Position numbers and translations under genes: made by a program | Assembly: GCF_001637225.1 (NCBI RefSeq) | Contig: NZ_LVJI01000007.1 | Coordinates: forward strand, 62,001-126,000 | DNA length: 64,000 nucleotides | Reading direction: 5' to 3' | Source: Paenibacillus antarcticus | GTDB taxonomy: Bacteria > Bacillota > Bacilli > Paenibacillales > Paenibacillaceae | Notes under the pieces: model-generated | Seen by the model: only the letters and a program-made list of their open reading frames with translations | What the model was told of the DNA's origin: nothing | Database searches by the model: none | Shown: positions 26,695-35,963 of the stretch, piece by piece | How the letters are laid out: every line of letters starts with the position of its first letter | Position numbering within the stretch: the stretch's first letter is position 1

Positions 26695-27420
26695 ATGAAT
26701 ATATTCACTTTTAAGACAGAAGAAGATTTCGTACAAACCGGAGCCAATCTAATCGCTAGTCTAGTACAAAGTAAATCAAATGCCATTCTCGGACTTGCCA
26801 CAGGTAGCTCTCCAATTGGTATTTATACACGTCTAGCTGAAATGAACAAAAAGGGACTTGTAAGCTTCTCCCAAGTATCTGCATATAACCTTGATGAGTA
26901 TGTAGGGATATCTGGCGACCACTCACAAAGTTACAAAACTTTTATGAAGGAAAACCTCTTTAACCATATCGATATTGATCTACAAAACACACATATCCCG
27001 AATACCAATGCAGCAGACCTTGATGCTGAATGTAAAGCTTACGACCTTGCGCTTGAGCAAAATGGACCTGTTGATATTCAAATTCTAGGTATTGGTTCGA
27101 ATGGCCATATCGGCTTCAATGAACCTGATGATCATCTTTACGGCGGTACACATGTGATTGATCTATTGGAAGAAACACTAGAAGCTAATGCTCGCTTCTT
27201 CGATTCACTTGATGAAGTACCTAAGCAAGCAATCACAATGGGTGTAGCTAGCATTATGAAAGCCCGCCAAATTCTCTTTATTGCACGTGGTGCTAGTAAA
27301 GCTGAGGCTGTAAAAGCTGCTCTTCAAGGACCAATTACAACGCAATGCCCTGCCTCCTTGCTACAGTGTCACCCAAATGTCATCGTTCTTCTAGATGAAG
27401 AAGCAGGAAGTCTACTATAA
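26695..27420 (+). CDS. nagB: Glucosamine-6-phosphate deaminase
   Basis: 241 residues from ATG 26695. AGGAGG lies at 26677-26682, 12 bases before this ATG; a TTG at 26686 is only 3 bases from it, so the ATG, which also matches family N-termini (MNIFTFKTEEDF), is preferred. LGLATGSSPIGIY (phosphate loop), NLDEYVGISGDHSQSY (catalytic Asp) and GIGSNGHIGFNEP (catalytic His/Glu region) identify NagB. It converts glucosamine-6-phosphate to fructose-6-phosphate and ammonia. Overlaps nagA by one base. Confidence 0.93.
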   Translation: MNIFTFKTEEDFVQTGANLIASLVQSKSNAILGLATGSSPIGIYTRLAEMNKKGLVSFSQVSAYNLDEYVGISGDHSQSYKTFMKENLFNHIDIDLQNTHIPNTNAADLDAECKAYDLALEQNGPVDIQILGIGSNGHIGFNEPDDHLYGGTHVIDLLEETLEANARFFDSLDEVPKQAITMGVASIMKARQILFIARGASKAEAVKAALQGPITTQCPASLLQCHPNVIVLLDEEAGSLL

Positions 27421-28595
27421 TGAGCAGCACGACAGAACAACTTCTTTATGGAAAAGTGTTGACACCACTTGGTCTTATTGAAAATGGCGTAATTGCCGTG
27501 TCAGGATCAACCATTTCATATGTTGGCGATCGTAAAGATCTTCCAAGCACGTATGCAGATTGGTTAACCATTCCTACAGAAGAGAATGGCCTGCTTATTC
27601 CCGGGTTCGTGGACGTACACGTACACGGTGGAGCTGGACATGACTTCATGGACAGTGATCGTGAGACCTTAGATGCGATTACTCGCTTCCATAGTTCCCA
27701 AGGAACAACAACCATGCTTGCTACAACAATGACTGCACCCAAAACAGACATTGATCACGTGCTTAGCGAAGTAAATGCCTATCGTTCTGGAGATATGCCA
27801 TTTGCTCAATTAGCTGGGGTGCATCTCGAAGGGCCTTTCATCAGTCCTCAATGGCCTGGTGCACAGAACCCTGCACATATCGTGCTTCCCACCGTTAGCT
27901 GGCTAAAAGAGTGGGAACAACAATACCCTAATCTTATTCGCCAAGTTACGCTTGCACCTGAGCGCGAAGGTGCTCTTGAAGTTATTTCATGGTTGCGGGA
28001 CAAGGGTATTACACCAGCACTTGGGCATACCGATGCCACTTATGATCAAGTTATTGCCGCAGTTGAGGCCGGGCTTTCGCAAGCGGTTCATGCCTTCAAT
28101 GCTATGACACCCCTACATCACCGTAAACCGGGCACTGCCGGTGCTGTTCTGGGCGATCAACGGATTACCGCAGAACTCATCGCTGACGGTATTCATGTCC
28201 ATCCTGCTGTGATGTCTATCCTTGCACGTATGAAAACAGATTCTAATCTGATACTCATCACGGATGCCATGTCTGCTGCTGGACTCGGTGACGGTGAGTA
28301 TACGTTAGGTGATCAACCCGTGAATGTATCCGGTGGCATTGCTACACTTAAGAATAACGACGGAGCACTTGCTGGAAGTACATTAACCATGATCCGTGGT
28401 TTCCGTAATCTAATTACAGACGTTGGTCTTACTCTTGAAGAAGCTTCCGAAGCTGCCAGTCTAAATCCTGCAATTTCGCTTGGATTAGATCAACAAATTG
28501 GATCACTTGAAGCAGGTAAGCTAGCCGATATTCTTCTGTTAGATTCTGAATTGAATCTTCGTAATGTGTGGGTTCAAGGTAGACAAATCGTGTAA
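27420..28595 (+). CDS. nagA: N-acetylglucosamine-6-phosphate deacetylase
   Basis: 391 residues; its ATG shares the A of the nagB stop (TAATG). HVHGGAGHDFMD (metal-binding His pair, about residue 67), GVHLEGPFIS (metal Glu), ALGHTDATYD, VHAFNAMTPLHHRKPG and LITDAMSAAG (catalytic Asp) are the NagA signatures. It removes acetate from GlcNAc-6-phosphate, giving the NagB substrate. With the regulator upstream it forms a compact amino-sugar operon ending at the terminator at 28623. Confidence 0.94.
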   Translation: MSSTTEQLLYGKVLTPLGLIENGVIAVSGSTISYVGDRKDLPSTYADWLTIPTEENGLLIPGFVDVHVHGGAGHDFMDSDRETLDAITRFHSSQGTTTMLATTMTAPKTDIDHVLSEVNAYRSGDMPFAQLAGVHLEGPFISPQWPGAQNPAHIVLPTVSWLKEWEQQYPNLIRQVTLAPEREGALEVISWLRDKGITPALGHTDATYDQVIAAVEAGLSQAVHAFNAMTPLHHRKPGTAGAVLGDQRITAELIADGIHVHPAVMSILARMKTDSNLILITDAMSAAGLGDGEYTLGDQPVNVSGGIATLKNNDGALAGSTLTMIRGFRNLITDVGLTLEEASEAASLNPAISLGLDQQIGSLEAGKLADILLLDSELNLRNVWVQGRQIV

Positions 28596-28622
28596 ATAAC
28601 AACTAAATCGTGTTAGTGAACT

Positions 28623-28671
28623 AAAAACGCAGCAATCCCATCCACTATATAGTGGGGATTACTGCGTTTTT
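28623..28671 (+). terminator. Terminator after nagA
   Basis: Seventeen-base stem (28623-28639 with 28654-28671) with a small inner CCACTA/TAGTGG hairpin and a terminal T5 run. Confidence 0.9.
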
Positions 28672-28736
28672 GTCATCTATATGGATGTTTATACATGCCA
28701 CGAACGGCCTTCAAACCTTTTTTCATGAACATGTGA

Positions 28737-30116
28737 TTACGGTCCATTCTTACACAATCGAATCGTATCTTCCCACGTCATGGTCATCTGAAGGTTATCC
28801 TCTTTATCTAGTTCAGTGCCGATCTGGATTTCAATAAATTCAAGTGGAAGTATGGCTTTCACGGCATGTTCGGCTCCGCAGGAAATTTGGAGAACATCAC
28901 CTGTCTGAATAAGCGATAACGTATCGTTCAAGATAAACTCTCCCGATCCGGAAATAATAGTCCAAATTTCAGTTCTCTTCGGATGTGAATGATAGCCAAT
29001 ATATTTCCCGGGTAACACATTCACCTTCCTCGTTATCGCTTCCGTTTCGTCATTCATTACCTTGGAGTAATCCAATACGAGACAGGTTCCCCATCTTTTC
29101 TCATCGTACTTAGGTTTTTGTGGAGTATACCGAAGTTTATTTTTTATTTGATTTGCGCTTTTTTTACTTGCCACAAGAATCCCATCTGGACTCGCGGCCA
29201 CAATAATATTAGAGACGTCGATAACCTGAATTGGATATGGAAGCTCATTAACTAAATGTGTATTGATTGAATCATTAGAAATTTGTCCTGAACCAATAGC
29301 AAGACTCTCAAAATGACTCGTCAACGTATCCCAACTCCCAAGATCCTTCCACGCTCCATCGTAAGGGATGACCACGGAGTGATTGGTACGTTCAACAACC
29401 TCTTGATCGAAACTCAACTCGGGAAGATGCTCGTATTGAAGGAGATATTGATCATAGTCTGTTGGTAAACCTTTCTTCTTCATATATGACAGCATAAAAT
29501 CCATCGAAAAGGCAAAAACACCACAGTTCCACAATGCTCCATTATTGATAAGGCGAATGGCATGCTGTTCCTCCGGCTTTTCTACGAAATGAGTGACGGT
29601 TAAGTATTCTCTATTCTTGATACGATTGGTATTCGGTATAATGTAACCGTATTGATTAGAGGGATTTTTGGGAACTGTCCCAAGAAGAGCTATCTCGGAT
29701 TGGGAATGGTTTAATATTTCGGGGAATGTATGAATCAACTGGAAGAATGCCGTCTCCGCAAACGAGTCAACTGGGAGGACACATATGGTTTCGTTCGGAT
29801 CTAGATTCATTGTAGAATGAAAATAACTCACCGCTAGTGCTATAGCCGTGAACGTTCCCTTCTTATAGGGTTCACCGAGTATAGGGATGTTGTCGCCGAC
29901 ATAATTCTGTGTAATCTCAACTTGGCTTTCATGTGTCACGATAGAAGTGGATTGAAGCAGTCCTACTGAATCCAATTGTCTACACACTCTTTGAATCATG
30001 GATTCCTTCGTGCCATCATCCGATTTCAATAATTTCAGAAATACTTTTGATCTAATCTCATTAGAGAGCGGCCATAGTCTTTTTCCGGAACCGCCAGACA
30101 ATAGAACGATTCTCAC
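28737..30116 (-). CDS. manC: Mannose-1-phosphate guanylyltransferase / mannose-6-phosphate isomerase type
   Basis: 459 residues from GTG 30116, GGGAGGG 7 bases upstream. Nucleotidyltransferase start LLSGGSGKRLWPLSNE; the Lys region that usually reads PKQFL is SKVFLKLL. Later HFVEKPEEQ and WNCGVFAFSMDF, then a C-terminal cupin (KRWGTCLVLDYS at about 343, YIGYHSHPKRTEIWTIISG) typical of bifunctional ManC/AlgA enzymes. It makes GDP-mannose from mannose-1-phosphate and GTP. Last gene of a three-gene unit with two glycosyltransferase-like genes, which would use the product. Confidence 0.85.
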   Translation of the reverse strand: MRIVLLSGGSGKRLWPLSNEIRSKVFLKLLKSDDGTKESMIQRVCRQLDSVGLLQSTSIVTHESQVEITQNYVGDNIPILGEPYKKGTFTAIALAVSYFHSTMNLDPNETICVLPVDSFAETAFFQLIHTFPEILNHSQSEIALLGTVPKNPSNQYGYIIPNTNRIKNREYLTVTHFVEKPEEQHAIRLINNGALWNCGVFAFSMDFMLSYMKKKGLPTDYDQYLLQYEHLPELSFDQEVVERTNHSVVIPYDGAWKDLGSWDTLTSHFESLAIGSGQISNDSINTHLVNELPYPIQVIDVSNIIVAASPDGILVASKKSANQIKNKLRYTPQKPKYDEKRWGTCLVLDYSKVMNDETEAITRKVNVLPGKYIGYHSHPKRTEIWTIISGSGEFILNDTLSLIQTGDVLQISCGAEHAVKAILPLEFIEIQIGTELDKEDNLQMTMTWEDTIRLCKNGP

Positions 30117-30148
30117 AATATATCCCTCCCGACAAGATGCGTATTATC

Positions 30149-31273
30149 CTATTTTCTATTATGGTTAGTCCGTATGACCTCTTCTATAGCTTGTTTCAAA
30201 GAGACTCCCGCTCTATTCCAGGTTAGTTTAAGCACATCTTGTCTACCTCGACGACCCTTCGTCTTGCACAATTGGGGGTTATTATACGCTAATCTCATCT
30301 TTTGCCTCAAACTGCGAACATCTACTTCCGCCCATCGTTGTCCTTTTTGTGCAAACAACTCACGGAATTCACGAGAGATGGCGTGTCTACTATTCATGCT
30401 AAGCACAGGATTTCTTAATTTATACGGCAGTAAGAATGAATTGTTGCTGGTCAAGAAATCCATATGTCCTCCCCACCCTGTAGCTATAACTGGGGTCCCG
30501 CTCGCCAATGATTCAAGGAAGGGCAATCCAACGCCTTCACCTCTTGTAGGTAAAACAAAGGCTTGCGCACGGGTATACATCCCCTTGAGTTTCTGAGAAT
30601 TCATATGCCGCGCTGAGAGTATAATTGGTGCCGTTTGCTTGTTGATGCCAAGGCTTTGTTTATAATGTCTAATTTTATTCTTAATCGATTGCTCATTCTC
30701 GTGCTCGGTGCATCCGTCCGTCTTGATAATCAACAGCACATTGTCCGTTGCAGAGAATTCTTCCCAGTAGGCTCTTAATAGGGTCTCCGGATTTTTCCTA
30801 TGTTGAAAACCAAATACAGATACAAACACAAATCGATGCTTATACTTTCTTAACGTTATTTTCTTATTCGTGGGCGTATATCCTTTGGTGTCCACTCCAT
30901 GAGGAACGATAAATATAGGTACTGTAACACCGCTATTCTGCATTGCCTGCTTATTGTGATACGTTGGCACGCAAACAGCATCAAATTTATTCATATAAGG
31001 AATCCAAACATTAGGTAATCGAGTCGTCTCCCACACCGTATTTAGAATGACATGATCGAAATAAGCTCTTTCCTTCTTGAAGTTAATCGTATGAGGAGGA
31101 TCATGATAGATTAGGATTTTCTTTTTCCCTTGATTAGCGTTCCCTCTGGGTGTATCTCCCACCGAGACGTTTACACCTTGTCGTCGCAATGCTTGAACAT
31201 AGGCTCTGCTCGCGATACCAAGCCCAGAATTTTTGTGGACAGGTCCTATCCACACAACTTGATAATTTGTCAC
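30149..31273 (-). CDS. GT4-family glycosyltransferase
   Basis: 374 residues from GTG 31273, overlapping the upstream gene by 4 bases (GTGA). N-terminal WIGPVHKNSGLGIASRAYVQAL is the acceptor-side start of GT-B enzymes; the C-terminal donor domain has FGFQHRKNPETLLRAY, LPTRGEGVGLPFLESLASGTPVIATGWGG, in which the EGVGLPFLES pattern is the GT4 nucleotide-sugar Glu motif. Probable donor GDP-mannose, given the ManC gene 32 bases downstream. No membrane segment. Confidence 0.87.
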   Translation of the reverse strand: MTNYQVVWIGPVHKNSGLGIASRAYVQALRRQGVNVSVGDTPRGNANQGKKKILIYHDPPHTINFKKERAYFDHVILNTVWETTRLPNVWIPYMNKFDAVCVPTYHNKQAMQNSGVTVPIFIVPHGVDTKGYTPTNKKITLRKYKHRFVFVSVFGFQHRKNPETLLRAYWEEFSATDNVLLIIKTDGCTEHENEQSIKNKIRHYKQSLGINKQTAPIILSARHMNSQKLKGMYTRAQAFVLPTRGEGVGLPFLESLASGTPVIATGWGGHMDFLTSNNSFLLPYKLRNPVLSMNSRHAISREFRELFAQKGQRWAEVDVRSLRQKMRLAYNNPQLCKTKGRRGRQDVLKLTWNRAGVSLKQAIEEVIRTNHNRK

Positions 31274-32097
31274 TTCTTCCTCACCGGCAATTGCCTTACG
31301 TAGTCTTTACGTTTGTGAAAAGAGATGGATCTATACTGGTGGGATAGACCTTCAATCCGTGATTGTGATGCTTGTGAAACATTCATATGCAGACTCTTAT
31401 TCAAAGATTTCTTGCGAATAATTGCACTTGGATAAGTACTATGGATGAAGTTTCCATACGTTTCAAATTCTGAAAAAGCAAACTGCTTGGTCTTATCCAT
31501 ACTCCGCAATATCGCAGAATACCAGCTCGTATGGTGTTTAGCTTCAATAGCCTTCTTCATTTGTACAAGCTTGGATTTCTCAAACAACATATAGTGAGTC
31601 ACAAAAGATGTGGACGAGGAACGTTGTCTTCCCATCAGCTTACGATAGGTTCTGAAATATTCACCTTGGCTCCAATTTCGGCAATAAAATATCGTCTTGT
31701 TACCCGAGCGGAATATATGAGGGCGAATTAATACCGTATCGGCATCCATCACCAAAAAAAACTTCGAAGAACTCAAGGTATCGCCGTTCAGTTTCAACAA
31801 TTGTTGAAACATCCACCCAGAACGTTCCCATCTCTTTGAACGATAATGAATGTTCTTTTTAGTAATCGGAAGAACGGTATTCTCATGAATGAACTTACAT
31901 CCTTTTCGGTTACATAGATCTATGATTCTCTTCTTTCTCGGAGCAACGATCATGATATCCCCGATGGGGTGTTGTACATGTTTTCTGATTGCATCAATGA
32001 CAAAGGGAAGTGTTCCTAGATCTTTTTCAATCGCAGGTATTAAGATATCTATCTTGGTCTTACTTCTTAATTGGCTCGTTCGAGGGATTGCCATCAT
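31270..32097 (-). CDS. DUF6492 family glycosyltransferase-like protein
   Basis: 275 residues from ATG 32097 (GGAG 5 bases upstream); a TTG at 32124 gives a 284-residue form without a site. KIDILIPAIEKDLGTLPFVIDAIRKH is a Rossmann-type start, and FFLVMDADTVLIRPH carries a DxD metal/sugar-nucleotide motif. The GxSGWMFQQLLKL block and HYMLFEKSKL match DUF6492 proteins as I remember them, found beside surface glycan genes. First gene of the unit with the GT4 and ManC genes. Confidence 0.75.
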   Translation of the reverse strand: MMAIPRTSQLRSKTKIDILIPAIEKDLGTLPFVIDAIRKHVQHPIGDIMIVAPRKKRIIDLCNRKGCKFIHENTVLPITKKNIHYRSKRWERSGWMFQQLLKLNGDTLSSSKFFLVMDADTVLIRPHIFRSGNKTIFYCRNWSQGEYFRTYRKLMGRQRSSSTSFVTHYMLFEKSKLVQMKKAIEAKHHTSWYSAILRSMDKTKQFAFSEFETYGNFIHSTYPSAIIRKKSLNKSLHMNVSQASQSRIEGLSHQYRSISFHKRKDYVRQLPVRKK

Positions 32098-32348
32098 TTC
32101 AACTCCATCTATCACGTATTTCAATTATGATATGTCAACCTAAAACAGATGGATTGGGCAATCAGAAGTGGTATAAGGTCTAAAAATAGCATAACGCTTC
32201 CGCCTATCGAAGGTCTTTCAGTCTTTAGTCATTATTCTATTTCATGAAGTAAATAGGTTGATCCTGCGAATATATCATAAATATATAAGCAAGTAGAAAT
32301 CATTGTAAATATAAGGAATAGCGTATCAAGTGAAACTTATACTAAATT
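32098..32348. other. Upstream region of the mannosyl-glycan unit
   Basis: About 250 bases without coding content. A minus-strand CATATCATA near 32130 fits the sigma-K -10 pattern (CATAnnnTA) but has no matching -35, so no promoter is assigned. Confidence 0.3.
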
Positions 32349-32388
32349 AAAAAAAGCAATAAGCGTGACTGCGCTTATTGCTTTTTTT
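32349..32388. terminator. Strong bidirectional-type terminator
   Basis: Perfect 17-base stem (32349-32365 with 32372-32388), 6-base loop, with A7/T7 flanks forming U-runs on either strand. It ends the 219-residue helical-protein gene. Confidence 0.9.
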
Positions 32389-32459
32389 CTAGATTCAATC
32401 AATTTCATTCCATAGGTTAAGAAATCCATCACACCAAGGTGAAATGTTAGACAGAAACT

Positions 32460-33119
32460 TTACTTAAATCGATCAGGGAATTGCTTAACAATTCCTTCTG
32501 TAAGAATATCTGCAAATTCAACCATATGATCCACGCCTTTATCAAAAGCAATGGTCTCAGCATCCCAATCCTTCTTCAGTCTTGCTGTCACATCGTCTAT
32601 GATTAGTTGCAAATGTTCATACATCATATCCTTGATCACTTTTTCCGACCAGTATGGATTAACACTGCTGAGGAATTTAGCGATATCATCGGCATTTCGG
32701 TGCCATTCTTTGTTGTACTTTTCCAGATTCGCCTGATTTCCACTTTTAGCTGCGTCTAATACTTGTCCCGCAAGTAGAATATGCTCCCGAAGTAGTTCAG
32801 CTAGCTTATTTCCCGCTTTTTCCCCATAGTACGGCTTTATTGCATCTCCAATATCCTGCTGATTCCGCAGAAGTCTTTCAAGTACCTTCTGTTGATCCGC
32901 CAGCCCTTCGATGGCACTTACGATGTAGCTTCTAGTCCATACGACATGGTCGATCCATAACCGCCTCATGTCCTCTTTAAGTTTCACTTTGGCAGGGCTC
33001 AGACATTCTTTATGGGCAGCATGGGTTTGCTTATGTTCCATAGCTTGGACATTTAATGGTGCCATACTCGTAATAAGGATCACGCACAACATCGTTAATT
33101 TCATAAACTTGCTTCTCAT
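32460..33119 (-). CDS. Exported helical protein of unknown function
   Basis: 219 residues from ATG 33119, which gives a normal signal peptide (MRSKFMKLTMLCVILITSM..NVQA); an AAAGGAG lies 11 bases upstream. A longer frame begins at 33227 without a site. The mature part is a predicted all-helical domain with WIDHVVWTRSYIVSAIEGLADQ, LERLLRNQQDIGDAIKPYYG and WHRNADDIAKFLSSVNPYW. Similar proteins are known to me from bacilli only as uncharacterised (sometimes misnamed glycosyltransferase). One Cys and two His (HKECLSP, HAAH) lie near the mature start. Confidence 0.7.
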   Translation of the reverse strand: MRSKFMKLTMLCVILITSMAPLNVQAMEHKQTHAAHKECLSPAKVKLKEDMRRLWIDHVVWTRSYIVSAIEGLADQQKVLERLLRNQQDIGDAIKPYYGEKAGNKLAELLREHILLAGQVLDAAKSGNQANLEKYNKEWHRNADDIAKFLSSVNPYWSEKVIKDMMYEHLQLIIDDVTARLKKDWDAETIAFDKGVDHMVEFADILTEGIVKQFPDRFK

Positions 33120-33324
33120 ATAAGTACCTGCTCCTTTTAGTAGAATTTTACTCATAGTTACATCCTGCTTTATTGTGCACTTTTTAACATATTTCATTCG
33201 TAAGTGATGATATAAAAAGGGCTTCATTTGCTTTTGATATTGAAAGCATTAAAATTAAGATGAAGGTTCCAATATTAAACATCGGGTCAGACCCATTGAA
33301 ATCAAATAAAAGGAGCGATGTACC

Positions 33325-33657
33325 ATGATTATTGTAACGAACAGAATGAAAGTAAAAAAAGGAATGGGTGCAGCTATGGCGCCAAGATTTACAGCACCAG
33401 GTCCATTGGATTCTTCTAAGGGTATGGTAAAAGTAGAAGTCTTACTGACACAGAACTTGCCCGATTATGATGAATTGAGTGTAAACACGTATTGGGAAAC
33501 ACAGGATGACTTTACGACATGGCGAAATAGTGATGCTTTCAAGGCTTCCCACAAGCGTCCAGAACCAAGTCCAGATGCTGCTCCCAAAGAGTCTCCTATC
33601 ATTAGTAATGAAATTATTACGTATGAAGTAGCATCAACAAAAGAACTCGCTAAATAA
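33325..33657 (+). CDS. ABM-domain heme-degrading monooxygenase-like protein
   Basis: 110 residues, ATG after AAAGGAG. A single ferredoxin-like ABM fold: IVTNRMKVKKGMGAAMAPRF, VEVLLTQ and YWETQDDFTTWRNSDAFKASH, the last being the conserved W/AFxxxH region of IsdG/HmoA proteins. These release iron from heme. An antibiotic-biosynthesis monooxygenase of unknown substrate is the alternative. No convincing Fur box upstream. Confidence 0.78.
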   Translation: MIIVTNRMKVKKGMGAAMAPRFTAPGPLDSSKGMVKVEVLLTQNLPDYDELSVNTYWETQDDFTTWRNSDAFKASHKRPEPSPDAAPKESPIISNEIITYEVASTKELAK

Positions 33658-33689
33658 TTTTAAATATAAGAATGCGTACAACATAAAAT

Positions 33690-33725
33690 AACCCGCTATC
33701 ACTCTACTTATAGTGATAGCGGGTT
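33690..33725. terminator. Terminator shared by convergent genes
   Basis: Perfect 14-base stem AACCCGCTATCACT (33690-33703) with 33712-33725. The stop codon of the minus-strand hydrolase gene lies in its loop, so its last codons are part of the stem. Confidence 0.8.
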
Positions 33726-34763
33726 ACTTTGCCTAAGATACCAATGCCCAGCAGCCTTCAATATCTCATTAATTCTATAATTGCAGCCATGACCTTCATC
33801 CACATATTGAATAAGTCGTTTCTCAATAGGAAGTTTGGTATATAAATCATATATATTATCATGCTGTATAATCGTATCTTTCTTACCATGCACCAAGAGA
33901 ATTGGACTTACATAATCGAGGCTTTCCATTCTTAATAGAAGACCACTCTTGGAATCCTCAATGATATTCAACAATCTTTCCTCAAAATACTCAGGCACTC
34001 TGGTATCCCCATCAATTACAGGGCTTACCGAAACCGTTCTGCATATCTTAGGGTGGCTACTTCCTTGGATGCTCCAAGCCCCACCTAAACATGTTCCGAA
34101 CAAATAAAGCTGGAGCATTGGAAATTGTAATGCAGTGAACTCAATCACTTCATTGACAAAGAGGTCCCAGCTTTGACGTGTTGCCCTTTGATGACTAAAA
34201 GTATAGGTTTCGCCTTGTCCTGGGCCATCGAAGCTTACTGTAGCGAAACCCATCCCTGCGAAAAAATCTTCATACTTCACTACCTCCTCCTTCGAGGAAT
34301 CAATAGGATTAATAATAATGACACAACCCTTAGGTCGATCAGAGACACGTATCCGTCCGTAACACTCGTTGCCTTCGACTTGAATGATAATGTTCATAAT
34401 CTCATCTTCCACAAGCTGATCGGCTTGCTCATGCATATCTTTGCATCGTTGATACCATTCTCGCTTCTCATTACCCGTTTCGGGAAACACCCATTGAATG
34501 AGATTGTAGTGCATAGCTGCAAGTCGATAGAAGTTAACTGCTTCACCGACTGAATGTTGATTAAGAACATGCACCGCACGATTCTCGTAAACATCCGCAT
34601 GTTTTTGTAATATCCGAATCCAATCTTCAAGTCTATTGATCCGATGGCGCAACTCAATCACCGTTTCCCTCGGGATATCATTTGCAATCCATCTATCCCA
34701 GAACCCTTGAAGCAGGAAACTCGTCAACATTGTTTTCTCTATGGTACTACTACCCATTACCAA
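33708..34763 (-). CDS. Alpha/beta hydrolase with a Cys nucleophile
   Basis: 351 residues from TTG 34763, GGAGG 7 bases upstream. A helical N-terminal domain (1-140) precedes an alpha/beta-hydrolase core with FDGPGQGET, typical of the FrsA/2,6-dihydroxypseudooxynicotine hydrolase group. The nucleophile elbow reads FGTCLGG, so the usual Ser is Cys225; Asp296 (VHGKKDT) and His325 (DEGHGC) complete the triad. Cys in this position is known in dienelactone hydrolase. The substrate is unknown; C-C or lactone cleavage is an inference. Confidence 0.8.
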   Translation of the reverse strand: MVMGSSTIEKTMLTSFLLQGFWDRWIANDIPRETVIELRHRINRLEDWIRILQKHADVYENRAVHVLNQHSVGEAVNFYRLAAMHYNLIQWVFPETGNEKREWYQRCKDMHEQADQLVEDEIMNIIIQVEGNECYGRIRVSDRPKGCVIIINPIDSSKEEVVKYEDFFAGMGFATVSFDGPGQGETYTFSHQRATRQSWDLFVNEVIEFTALQFPMLQLYLFGTCLGGAWSIQGSSHPKICRTVSVSPVIDGDTRVPEYFEERLLNIIEDSKSGLLLRMESLDYVSPILLVHGKKDTIIQHDNIYDLYTKLPIEKRLIQYVDEGHGCNYRINEILKAAGHWYLRQSNPLSL

Positions 34764-34793
34764 GATTATGCCTCCAACCCTTAAAGCTCCAAC

Positions 34794-35867
34794 TTAGCGT
34801 TTCAGGAATCCTGTAACTTCCATGATCTTAGATGTGATCAGATGAACAGGAACCGTGTAATCTACACAGCCTAATTCAACTGCTGATCTTGGCATGCCGT
34901 ATACAATACAGGTTTCCTTCGATTCAGTAATGGTTGTATGTGCTCCCGCTGCTTTCGCAGCCATCATTCCCTTCGCACCATCGCTCCCCATTCCCGTCAT
35001 AAGGATAAAATGCCGCTTCAAGCTCTTCAACAAAGAGATAGAATTGAATAGAACATCAACGGATGGACGATGCCCCTGGACCTGAGGCTCCTGATGAAGT
35101 CTGATTCTGAATTCCCCGTTCGTCTGAACAACCGTCATGTGGTAATCGCCAGGGGCAATATATACCGTTCCACCTAATACTGTCTGGTTATCTTCCGCTT
35201 CAACCACTCGAACACGTGATAAACGATTCAACCGATCTGCCAACGATTTCGTAAACTTCGGTGGCATATGTTGAACAACCAGTATGGGATAAGGAAAATT
35301 CGCTGGCAGGGCAGTAATGACAGTATCTAGAGCCTTCGGGCCCCCTGTTGAAGTGCCAATAACCAAGATCTGATCAAATTTCCTTGCAAGTCCAGTCTGA
35401 GTATTCCCTTTTTGTCCTTCATCATCTTTTGAATCCGTTATATTGTTAACTATAAGGTTTATTAGAGGTATTTGTGAAGCCTGTTTGATTTTAGATATTA
35501 ATTCTTCCTTCACCTTAAATAAATCAAAGGGATTCGAACATGATGGTTTAGATATGAAATCTACCGCCCCATTTTGTAGCGCTTTAATTGTGGCTATCTC
35601 CCCATTCGGTGTCATCAAGCTTAGCATGATTATAGGTGTTGGACGGTGCTCCATGATTGTTGTCAAAGCTTCCAACCCATTCATTTCTGGCATGTCGATA
35701 TCTAATGTTATGACATCAGGCTTGAGTCTGCGCACCATACTAACGGCTTCCTCTCCATTTCGAGCCGTTCCGATCACTTCCAATGCAGTATCCACTGTGA
35801 TTAGTTGAGAGATTAAGTTCCTCATAAATACAGAATCATCTACTACAAGTACCTTTATCTTCTGCAC
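34794..35867 (-). CDS. cheB: Chemotaxis response regulator / protein-glutamate methylesterase
   Basis: 357 residues from GTG 35867. Receiver domain with VVDDS and phospho-Asp56 (TLDIDMP), linker, and CheB methylesterase domain with the Ser-His-Asp triad Ser173 (GTSTGGP), His200 (VQHMPP) and Asp296 (GMGSDGA). It removes methyl groups from chemoreceptors and so resets adaptation. It lies outside a chemotaxis operon, directly after a methyl-accepting protein gene (96-base gap), suggesting a dedicated receptor-CheB pair. Confidence 0.92.
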   Translation of the reverse strand: MQKIKVLVVDDSVFMRNLISQLITVDTALEVIGTARNGEEAVSMVRRLKPDVITLDIDMPEMNGLEALTTIMEHRPTPIIMLSLMTPNGEIATIKALQNGAVDFISKPSCSNPFDLFKVKEELISKIKQASQIPLINLIVNNITDSKDDEGQKGNTQTGLARKFDQILVIGTSTGGPKALDTVITALPANFPYPILVVQHMPPKFTKSLADRLNRLSRVRVVEAEDNQTVLGGTVYIAPGDYHMTVVQTNGEFRIRLHQEPQVQGHRPSVDVLFNSISLLKSLKRHFILMTGMGSDGAKGMMAAKAAGAHTTITESKETCIVYGMPRSAVELGCVDYTVPVHLITSKIMEVTGFLKR

Positions 35868-35963
35868 AACATCTCTACTCCTATCACTAATTTATCCACG
35901 ACCCCTCTCATATTAAGGCCCTTTCCATCTTTAATATCTTGGTTACTTCCTTATCCATTTCCC

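Noticed and set aside
32125..32140. Sigma-K promoter for the glycan unit
   Set aside because: CATATCATA fits the -10 pattern, but no AC-type -35 lies at the right spacing and the site is too close to the start codon.
33228..33324. Fur box before the heme-oxygenase-like gene
   Set aside because: The region TGATATTGAAAGCATTA is only a poor match to the 7-1-7 Fur pattern.
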